DNA from: DASWHK01 sp036398215
GTDB lineage: Bacteria > Acidobacteriota > UBA890
Direction: 5' to 3'
NCBI GenBank assembly: GCA_036398215.1
Contig: DASWHK010000060.1
Location: 1 to 33,232 of the forward strand
Length of the DNA: 33,232 nt
The notes beneath the pieces are model-generated. The model worked only from the letters and a program-made list of their open reading frames with translations. It made no database searches and was not told the origin of the DNA. Numbering within the stretch: the first letter of the stretch is position 1; each line of letters opens with the position of its first letter. Both the position numbers and the translations under genes were made by a program. Below are positions 1 to 6,030 of the stretch, piece by piece.

Positions 1-222
1 CACGGGCGGACCGGCGCCTCGCCGAGACGGGCGGTGAGCGTCACCGTCACCGCGCCGACTGCCATGCAGGCCGACGCGCTGGCCACGGCGGCGTTCGTCC
101 TCGGCCCCCGCGCCGGCGTTCGGCTGATCGATACACTGCCCGCCTGCGCCTGCCTGATCATCGACCGCGACGGGCGGCGGATCCGTTCCCGGCAATGGCG
201 CGGCGCGAGCGCGGCACCGTGA
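1..222 (+). CDS. apbE: FAD:protein FMN transferase (ApbE family), C-terminal fragment
   Basis: The reading frame is open from the window edge and ends at TGA 220-222, so only about 73 C-terminal residues are present. They match the end of ApbE: a GRTG-like turn, then SVTVTAPTAMQADALATAAF with the conserved ADALATA motif that helps bind Mg2+ and FAD, then a GPRAGV segment and a final strand ending IIDRDGRRI. ApbE enzymes move FMN from FAD onto a Thr or Ser of exported redox proteins and act outside the cytoplasmic membrane. The family call is sound; the target cannot be seen. Being first in a run with DoxX and a Tat-type oxidoreductase suggests that a partner in this pathway is flavinylated, which is inference. 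Its stop codon overlaps a possible GTG start (GTGA, 219-222). Confidence 0.85.
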   Translation, partial: HGRTGASPRRAVSVTVTAPTAMQADALATAAFVLGPRAGVRLIDTLPACACLIIDRDGRRIRSRQWRGASAAP

Positions 223-299
223 ATCGCGAGGGGGACGCCTTGACCGCGCGAACCGGCAAGGGAGCGGGACGGTCCGAGGCGATCGGGGAGCGGTCGTGA
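219..299 (+). CDS. possible 26-residue small ORF between apbE and DoxX
   Basis: A GTG at 219 overlaps the ApbE stop as GTGA, and the frame runs to TGA 297-299, where it overlaps the next short frame as another GTGA. The peptide is hydrophilic (begins MNREGDALTARTGKG), with no membrane segment, cysteines or known domain. I do not recognise it. Support is only the chained stop/start overlaps on both sides; GTGA overlaps are common by chance in GC-rich DNA, so it may be untranslated spacer or only a ribosome-coupling relay. Confidence 0.25.
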   Translation: MNREGDALTARTGKGAGRSEAIGERS

Positions 300-349
300 A
301 ACGAAAGCACAGGAGCTTCATGACGCCGCGATCCGGGAGAGCACGCTGA
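296..349 (+). CDS. possible 17-residue basic leader peptide before DoxX
   Basis: GTG at 296 follows a good ribosome-binding site (GGGGAG, then a 5-base gap). The peptide is strongly basic (MKRKHRSFMTPRSGRAR). Its stop TGA 347-349 overlaps the DoxX start as TGATG. An internal ATG at 320 in the same frame also has its own AGGAG site 4 bases upstream. Two ribosome-binding sites in one short frame, plus the overlap, suggest translational coupling into the DoxX gene. No function is known, and it may be chance. Confidence 0.3.
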   Translation: MKRKHRSFMTPRSGRAR

Positions 350-861
350 TGGCAGCCCACGCCATCGCCGAGGCCTATCCGTACTCGGGCGCTCAGCTCG
401 CCGCCATGGTGGCGCTGCGGATGACGATCGGCTGGCACTTCCTGTACGAGGGGATCGCCAAGCTGCTCAACCCCTACTGGACGTCGGCCGGCTACCTGCA
501 GGCGGCGCAGGGGCCCTTCGCCGACGCCTTCGTGGCGCTCGCCCGCGACCCCGGGGTGTTGGCCGTGACCGATGCTGTCAACAAGTGGGGGCTGGTGTTG
601 ATCGGCCTGGCGCTGGTGGTCGGCGCCGTCGAGCGCGTCGCGGCGCTGAGCGGCGCCGTCCTCTTGTTCCTCTACTACATCGCCAACCCGCCGTGGCTGG
701 GGCTCGAGAGCGCCGTGCCCGCGGAGGGCAGCTATCTGTTCGTCAACAAGGTGCTGATCGAGCTGGTGGCGCTGCTGGTACTTTTCGCCTTTCCGACCAG
801 CCGCTTCATCGGCCTCGATCGCCTGAGCATCTGGGAGCGCAGCCGCGAGGATCCGACATGA
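349..861 (+). CDS. DoxX-like integral membrane protein
   Basis: 170 residues with about four hydrophobic helices. The family signatures are visible: an N-terminal LRMTIGWHFLYEGIAKLL segment (residues about 23-40), a middle WGLVLIGLALVVGAVERVAA helix, a YYIANPPW loop near residue 105, and VNKVLIELVALLVLF near the end. DoxX proteins are linked to membrane electron transfer; the archetype is a subunit of thiosulfate:quinone oxidoreductase, but most bacterial members are uncharacterised. The ATG at 349 overlaps a short upstream frame, and the stop overlaps the next start as ATGA (858-861), so it is translationally coupled to the Tat-type oxidoreductase. I infer that it anchors that enzyme or takes electrons from it. 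Family assignment is good; role is inference. Confidence 0.88.
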   Translation: MAAHAIAEAYPYSGAQLAAMVALRMTIGWHFLYEGIAKLLNPYWTSAGYLQAAQGPFADAFVALARDPGVLAVTDAVNKWGLVLIGLALVVGAVERVAALSGAVLLFLYYIANPPWLGLESAVPAEGSYLFVNKVLIELVALLVLFAFPTSRFIGLDRLSIWERSREDPT

Positions 862-2513
862 GCGACGATCACGACGACCGACACGACGACAACCGCGATC
901 CGAAGACGTCCTCCGGCGAAGACGCGGGAACCGGCGCGCGGCCCGACGACGACGTTCCCCACGGCCGCAGCCCGGAGTGGGGCCGCCGCGAGCTGTTCAA
1001 GGCGATGGCCTCGGTGCCGGTGCTCGGCACCCTCGCCTACGGGGTGTATCGGAAGAGCTCGACGGCCTCCGAGAAACGGCGCAAGATCTTCGAGGAGCTC
1101 GGCGTTACCGGCGATGCGCCGGCGGTGATCCCCAACGCCGTCTCCAGCCCGCCCGGCGAGCGGCTGCGGCTGGGGGTGATCGGCTACGGCGGCCGCGGCC
1201 AGGCGGACATCCGCGGCGCCGGTTTCGCGCCCACCGAGTGGACCGACAGCCAGGCGCGCGCCGCGGCGCGCAATCCGCGCAACCAGAACCTCGCCACCTT
1301 CCTCGACCAGCACGACCTGAACCTCGATCTCACCGCGGTCTGCGACCTGTTCGACGTCTACGCCGAGCGCGGCATCGACGCGTCGGCCAACCCCGTCCGC
1401 CCGGGCGGCCGCGAGCAGAAGCCGGCCCGGCGCTACCGCACCTACGAGGAGCTGCTGGAATCGGGGACCGTCGACCTGATCCTCTGCGCGACCCCCGATC
1501 ACTGGCACTCGCGGATCACCATCGCCGCCGCCGAGCGCGGCGTCCACGTGTACTGCGAGAAGGCGATGACCCGCACCGAGGAGGAGGCCCGCGAGGTGGC
1601 CGCCGCGGTGCGCGCCGCCGGCATCCAGTTCCAGCTCGGCCATCAGAACCGCCAGAGCGAGGCCCACGTCAAGGCCCGCGAGATCTGCGCGAAGAACATC
1701 CTCGGGCCGATCACGCTGGTGGAGACGACCACCAACCGCAACGACCCGATCGGCGCCTGGGTCTACCGCGTTCATGACGACGCCAACCCGGAGACCATCG
1801 ACTGGGCGCAGTTCGAGGCGGCCTCGCCGCACCCGACCGGCTTCTCGGCCGAGCGCTTCTTCCGCTGGCGCTGCTGGTTCGACTACGGGACCGGCCTGGC
1901 CGGCGACCTGCTGTCGCACGAGTACGACGCCATCAACCAGATCCTCGACCTCGGCATTCCGGCGTCGGCGTCGGCCTCGGGGGGCGTCTACTTCTACAAG
2001 GACGGCCGCGACGTTCCCGACACCTTCCAGGTCGCCTACGAGTACCCCGACCGCGACCTGACGTTGCTCTACAGCGCCACGCTCGCCAACGGCCGCGGCC
2101 GCGGCAAGGTGCTGATGGGGCACGACGCCACCATGGAGGTGGGCAGCGGCGTGACCGTCATCGCCGAGGGCCAGTCGACCCGCTACGGCCACCTGATCGA
2201 CGAGGAGGTGGTCGACCCGAGCAAGCCGCTGCTCACCTACCGGCCCGGCTTCCGCGGCATCGACGCGGTCACCACCGCCACCGAGCAGTACTTCGCCAGC
2301 CGCGGGCTGCTGTTCACCTACCGCGGCGACCGCCGCTTCGATCCCACCCACCTGCACGTCAAGGAGTGGGTCGACGCCATCCGCAACGGCGGCACCACGA
2401 GCTGCAACATCGAGCGCGGCTTCGAGGAGGCGATCACCTGCCACATGGCCACCGAGTCGTACCTTCGTGGCACCAAGGTCCGCTGGGACCCGGTGCAGCA
2501 GCGAATCGTCTGA
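858..2513 (+). CDS. Gfo/Idh/MocA family oxidoreductase with twin-arginine motif, probably exported
   Basis: 551 residues. The start is the ATG at 858, overlapping the DoxX stop; longer upstream frames are shadows of DoxX. The first 40 residues are rich in Asp and His, then GRRELFKAMASVPVLGTLAY (residues about 42-61) gives a twin-arginine motif and hydrophobic stretch, so export or membrane anchoring by Tat is likely. A Rossmann fold begins at GVIGYGGRG (106-114). The usual EKP motif reads E234-K235-A236, so the catalytic Lys is kept but Pro is lost. D350-xxx-H354-xx-D357 supplies the conserved Asp and His of the C-terminal domain. The family oxidises sugars or sugar derivatives with NAD(P). 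Beside a DUF1080 protein and a second Gfo/Idh, the best guess is C3 oxidation of a glycoside outside the cytoplasm with tightly bound cofactor. The substrate is unknown. Confidence 0.9.
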   Translation: MSDDHDDRHDDNRDPKTSSGEDAGTGARPDDDVPHGRSPEWGRRELFKAMASVPVLGTLAYGVYRKSSTASEKRRKIFEELGVTGDAPAVIPNAVSSPPGERLRLGVIGYGGRGQADIRGAGFAPTEWTDSQARAAARNPRNQNLATFLDQHDLNLDLTAVCDLFDVYAERGIDASANPVRPGGREQKPARRYRTYEELLESGTVDLILCATPDHWHSRITIAAAERGVHVYCEKAMTRTEEEAREVAAAVRAAGIQFQLGHQNRQSEAHVKAREICAKNILGPITLVETTTNRNDPIGAWVYRVHDDANPETIDWAQFEAASPHPTGFSAERFFRWRCWFDYGTGLAGDLLSHEYDAINQILDLGIPASASASGGVYFYKDGRDVPDTFQVAYEYPDRDLTLLYSATLANGRGRGKVLMGHDATMEVGSGVTVIAEGQSTRYGHLIDEEVVDPSKPLLTYRPGFRGIDAVTTATEQYFASRGLLFTYRGDRRFDPTHLHVKEWVDAIRNGGTTSCNIERGFEEAITCHMATESYLRGTKVRWDPVQQRIV

Positions 2514-2514
2514 A

Positions 2515-3792
2515 ATGAGCAAGACGCTGCAACTCGGCATCATGATGTTCCTGCAGTACGCCATCTGGGGCGCCTGGGCGCCGGTGCTGTCGGCGTACAT
2601 GCAGAACGACCTCGGCTTCAGCGGCATCCAGGTGGGCGCCGTCTACTCGCTGCTGCCGCTGGCGACGATCATCGCCCCGTTCATCGGCGGCCAGCTCGCC
2701 GACCGCTACTTCGCCTCGGAGCGCATCATCGGCGTCCTGCAGCTCGCCGGCGGCGTGCTGCTGCTGTTCGCCGCCCGGGCAACGGATTACTCCACCCTGA
2801 TGGTCCTGATGTTCGCCTACTGCATGCTCTACGCGCCGACCCTGGCGCTGACCAACTCGATCGCGATGATCAACCTCGAGGACTCCGAGCGTCAGTTCGG
2901 TCAGGTGCGGGTCGGCGGCACGATCGGCTGGATCGCCGCCGGCTTGCTGCTTGCCGCCTGGCGCACCGTCGCGCAGGGGGCGGAGGTCGCGGGGACGGCC
3001 GCCACCCAGGCCGGCGCCGGCCTCCAGGGCGATATGCTGGTGCTCGCCGCCGTGCTCTCGGTGGTGATGGGCGTGCACGCCTTCACCCTCCCGCACACGC
3101 CGCCGCGCCGCGAGGGCGTCAGCCCCTGGGCGTTCCTCGAATCCCTCAAGATGCTGAAGGACCCGAACTTCACCATCTTCCTGGCGATCTGCTTCGTGGT
3201 CGCCACCGAGCTGCAGTTCTACTACGTGCTGACCGCGCCGTTCCTGGTCTCCGAGAGCATCGGCATCTCGCCGGCCAGCGTCTCGGCGTGGATGACCATC
3301 GGCCAGGCGGCCGAGATCTTCGTGATGGCGTTCGTCCTCTCCTGGTCGCTGAAGAAGTACGGGATGCGCCGGACGCTGGCGATCGGCGTGATCGCCTGGC
3401 CGGTCCGCTACGTGATCTTCGCGATCGGCAGCCCCACGTGGCTGGTGATCGCCTCGCTGAGCCTGCATGGCTTCTGCTACGTGTTCTTCTTCGTCGCCGC
3501 CTTCATCTACGTCGACCAGGTGGCGCCGCCCGACATCCGTGCCTCGGCCCAGAGCTTGATCGCCATCGTCATCCTCGGCATCGGCAACTTCGTCGGCGCG
3601 AACTTCTCGGGCTGGATCCAGAGCGTGTTCACCAGCGACGGCGTCACCGACTGGACCCGCGTCTTCCTCGTCCCCGTGGCGATCACGGTTGCCTGCGCGA
3701 TCGCGTTCATGCTGTTCTTCCGGGAGGAGCGGGCGGCGGCCCGGCCTCCGCGGCGGGCCGAGCCCGGGGGCGTGGCGGGGGCGTCGGAGTAA
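2515..3792 (+). CDS. MFS transporter, nucleoside:H+ symporter type
   Basis: 425 residues from the ATG at 2515, one base after the preceding stop. About twelve membrane helices are seen. The N-terminus (LQLGIMMFLQYAIWGAWAP) and the loop GGQLADRYFASERIIGVLQL are typical of the NupG/XapB-like nucleoside symporter group of the major facilitator superfamily. Members next to Gfo/Idh genes in Bacteroidota, Planctomycetota and Acidobacteriota probably carry sugar derivatives rather than nucleosides. Here it sits between two oxidoreductases, so uptake of an oxidised sugar or released aglycone is a fair inference. The C-terminus ends in a short basic, Gly/Pro-rich cytoplasmic tail. The 128 bases downstream hold an imperfect GC hairpin (about 3864-3886) but no clear terminator, so the next gene is probably co-transcribed. 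Confidence 0.9.
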   Translation: MSKTLQLGIMMFLQYAIWGAWAPVLSAYMQNDLGFSGIQVGAVYSLLPLATIIAPFIGGQLADRYFASERIIGVLQLAGGVLLLFAARATDYSTLMVLMFAYCMLYAPTLALTNSIAMINLEDSERQFGQVRVGGTIGWIAAGLLLAAWRTVAQGAEVAGTAATQAGAGLQGDMLVLAAVLSVVMGVHAFTLPHTPPRREGVSPWAFLESLKMLKDPNFTIFLAICFVVATELQFYYVLTAPFLVSESIGISPASVSAWMTIGQAAEIFVMAFVLSWSLKKYGMRRTLAIGVIAWPVRYVIFAIGSPTWLVIASLSLHGFCYVFFFVAAFIYVDQVAPPDIRASAQSLIAIVILGIGNFVGANFSGWIQSVFTSDGVTDWTRVFLVPVAITVACAIAFMLFFREERAAARPPRRAEPGGVAGASE

Positions 3793-3920
3793 GGGATCGC
3801 GCCCGGCGAAGCCGCGAACCGACGGGACGGAAAGAGCGACGAGGGGCCGCCAGAGGAGCTTCGGAGCCGGCGAAGCGCCGGGGCTCTGGCCGGACAGGCG
3901 CGGCGAGACAGGAGATACGC

Positions 3921-5174
3921 ATGGCGAAGGAACGGCTCGGGGTAGGGATCATTGGCGGCGGCTTCGTGGCCCGCTTCCACATCCGCTCGTTCGAGGCGGT
4001 GCGCAACGCCGATGTCCGCGGCATCGTCAGCCGTACCAACCGGACGGCGGCGGAGGCCGCGACCCTGGCGCGGGACCTCGGCGTCGGCGACGCCAAGGTC
4101 TTCGAGACCGTCGCCGAGATGGTGGCTGACCCGAACATCGACGCGGTGTGGATCTGCTCGCCGAACTTCACCCGCCTCGACGTCATGGAGGAGATCGTCG
4201 ATACGATCGTCTCGGGCAAGGGCGAGCTGATCGGCGTCTGTTGCGAGAAGCCGCTCGGCCGCAACGCCGCCGAGGCGCGCCGCATGCGCGAGCTGGCCCG
4301 GAAGGCCGGCCTGCTCGACGGCTACCTCGAGAACCAGCTCTTCACCCCCGGCGTGGTGCGCGGCAAGGAGATCGTCTGGGCCCGCGGCGCGGCGCTCACC
4401 GGCCCGCCCTATCTGGCCCGCGCCGCCGAGGAGCACAGCGGCCCGCACATGCCCTGGTTCTGGGAGGGCGAGCTGCAGGGCGGCGGCGTGCTCAACGACA
4501 TGATGTGCCACTCGGTGGAGGTCGCCCGCTTCCTGCTCACCGCACCGGGGGCGCCGCGCGAGTCGCTGACACCGGTGAAGGTCTCCGCCTACACCACCTG
4601 CTTGAAGTGGCAGCAGCCGGCGTACGCCGACATCCTCGCCGCCGGCTCCGGCGGCCGGCTCGATTATCGCAAGCGCCCGGCCGAAGACTTCGCCCGCTCG
4701 CTCGTCGTCTACCGCGACGCGGACGGCAACGAGCGCATCGTCGAGACCACCACCTCGTGGTGCTTCGTCGGCGCCGGCCTGCGGCTGACGATGGAGCTGC
4801 TCGGCCCCGAGTACTCGATGTCGATCAACTCGCTGGACAGCGGCCCGAAGGTGTTCTTCAGCCGCAAGGTGCAGGGCGACACCGGCGAGGACCTGGTCGA
4901 GAAGCAGAACGCCGAGACCGGCATCATGCCGATCGTCGCCTCCGAAGCGGCCGAGTACGGCTACGAGGGGGAGAACCGCCACATGGTGCGCGCCTTTCTC
5001 GCCGGCAAGCGGCCGTCCGAGACCTTCGACGACGGCGTCAACGTCACCGAGCTGCTGATGACCGCCTACATGTCCGCCGAGCGGGGCCAGACCATCGCCT
5101 TCCCGCCGCCGGACCTCGAGACCTTCATCCCCGCCGTAGCCCGCGGCGCCTGGAACCCCGCGGCGGATCGATGA
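3921..5174 (+). CDS. Gfo/Idh/MocA family oxidoreductase, cytoplasmic
   Basis: 417 residues. The ATG at 3921 follows a GGAG site at 3911-3914. There is no signal peptide. The Rossmann motif is GVGIIGGGFVARFH (residues 7-20). The EKP motif is intact (E109-K110-P111) and the C-terminal domain keeps D193-xxx-H197 in LNDMMCHSVEV. It is a standard NAD(P)-dependent sugar oxidoreductase, probably reducing or oxidising at the sugar ring inside the cell, and it may complement the exported homologue upstream. In known 3-keto-glycoside pathways one such enzyme makes the 3-keto form and another reduces the freed 3-keto sugar; assigning that division of labour here is inference. Its stop overlaps a possible 36-codon frame as ATGA (5171-5174). 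Confidence 0.9.
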   Translation: MAKERLGVGIIGGGFVARFHIRSFEAVRNADVRGIVSRTNRTAAEAATLARDLGVGDAKVFETVAEMVADPNIDAVWICSPNFTRLDVMEEIVDTIVSGKGELIGVCCEKPLGRNAAEARRMRELARKAGLLDGYLENQLFTPGVVRGKEIVWARGAALTGPPYLARAAEEHSGPHMPWFWEGELQGGGVLNDMMCHSVEVARFLLTAPGAPRESLTPVKVSAYTTCLKWQQPAYADILAAGSGGRLDYRKRPAEDFARSLVVYRDADGNERIVETTTSWCFVGAGLRLTMELLGPEYSMSINSLDSGPKVFFSRKVQGDTGEDLVEKQNAETGIMPIVASEAAEYGYEGENRHMVRAFLAGKRPSETFDDGVNVTELLMTAYMSAERGQTIAFPPPDLETFIPAVARGAWNPAADR

Positions 5175-5281
5175 GCGACGGGTCCGCGCTTCCCGGGGCC
5201 CCGGAGATGTACCATTCCCCCGACATCTCGCCATTTCGCGCCGGGAGTCAGACGCCGCCTACGGAGCCAGCAGCCCCATGA
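5171..5281 (+). CDS. possible 36-residue small ORF coupled on both sides
   Basis: The ATG at 5171 overlaps the stop of the upstream oxidoreductase as ATGA, and the stop at 5279-5281 overlaps the start of the DUF1080 gene as another ATGA. The frame fills the whole 103-base gap exactly. The peptide is Pro/Ser-rich (MSDGSALPGAPEMYHSPDIS, then ISPFRAG and a Pro-rich end), with no hydrophobic segment or known domain. Its third codon positions look less GC-biased than those of the flanking genes, which argues against a long-conserved protein. It may serve only to pass ribosomes to the DUF1080 start, which lacks a strong ribosome-binding site of its own. Confidence 0.3.
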   Translation: MSDGSALPGAPEMYHSPDISPFRAGSQTPPTEPAAP

Positions 5282-5979
5282 GATCGCGCACTTTCGTCGT
5301 CCTCGCCGCCGCCGTCACCCTGTTCGCCGCCAGCGCCACCGTCCCGCCGCCGCCGGCCGCCGCCGGTCCTTCAGGGGAGCTACCGCAGATGCAGAGCCCG
5401 GAAGACCTCGAGGCGCAGGGCTACGAGCGGATCCTGCGCCAACGCCGCGGCCGCTTCACCAAGGCCGGCTGGAACCACTACGGCCCCGGGCACTTCGAGC
5501 TCGACAGCGAGACCGGCGTGCTGACCTCCAGCGGCGGGATGGGGCTGCTCTGGTACAGCGTCCGCGAGTACGGCGACTTCGTCCTGGAGCTCGAGTACAT
5601 GACCGAGGTGGAGAACGCCAACTCCGGCGTCTTCGTGCGCGTGCCCGGCGTCCCCAGCAGCGACGACTACATCTACCACTCCTGGGAGATCCAGATCGAC
5701 GACCGCAGCGAGGGGATCCACCACACCGGCGCCGTCTACGACGCCGAGCCGCCCACCAAGTCGGCCTCCAAGGGCCCGGGCGAGTGGAACCACTTCAAGA
5801 TCACCTTCGTCGGCAACCACATCACCGTCGAGCTCAACGGCGAGACGGTCGTCGACTGGGAAGCCGAGCCCCGCGGCAAGGTCGAGGACTTCGCGCCCCG
5901 CGGCTACGTCGGCCTCCAGAACCACGATCGGCAGACCTCGACGCGGTTCCGCAACATCTTCATCAAGCGGCTGGACTGA
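5278..5979 (+). CDS. exported DUF1080 protein (3-keto-disaccharide hydrolase family)
   Basis: 233 residues. A Sec signal peptide is clear (MRSRTFVVLAAAVTLFAASA), followed by a Pro/Ala linker. The rest is one concanavalin/LamG-like beta-sandwich domain with the DUF1080 signatures: ELEYMTEVENANSGVFVRVP (about residues 103-122), a WEIQIDD strand, GAVYDAEPPTKSASKGPGEW, and the closing GYVGLQNHD then RFRNIFIKRL. Members of this family cleave glycosides that have been oxidised to the 3-keto form. That agrees with the two Gfo/Idh enzymes just upstream and puts cleavage outside the cytoplasmic membrane. It is the last gene of the operon, and a hairpin lies 32 bases beyond its stop. Substrate not visible. 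Confidence 0.88.
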   Translation: MRSRTFVVLAAAVTLFAASATVPPPPAAAGPSGELPQMQSPEDLEAQGYERILRQRRGRFTKAGWNHYGPGHFELDSETGVLTSSGGMGLLWYSVREYGDFVLELEYMTEVENANSGVFVRVPGVPSSDDYIYHSWEIQIDDRSEGIHHTGAVYDAEPPTKSASKGPGEWNHFKITFVGNHITVELNGETVVDWEAEPRGKVEDFAPRGYVGLQNHDRQTSTRFRNIFIKRLD

Positions 5980-6011
5980 GGCGTGCGTCGAAAGATTGAG
6001 CCCGAAGCTCC

Positions 6012-6030
6012 CGGGTAGCCAGGCTACCCG
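6012..6030. terminator. hairpin between convergent genes, possible bidirectional terminator
   Basis: CGGGTAGCC-A-GGCTACCCG is a perfect inverted repeat (9-base arms; 8 base pairs if a 3-base loop is required). It lies between the convergent DUF1080 and ADOP genes and covers the ADOP stop codon. There is no T tract on either side, so it is not a textbook intrinsic terminator. Confidence 0.5.

Noticed and set aside
732..2627. Long open frame on the minus strand across the Tat-type oxidoreductase
   Set aside because: Composition is Arg/Ala/Gly/Val-rich without domains; it is the antisense shadow of a GC-rich gene.
3864..3886. GC-rich hairpin between the MFS and second Gfo/Idh genes as a terminator
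   Set aside because: Stem needs a 2-base bulge, no T tract follows, and the flanking genes appear to form one operon.
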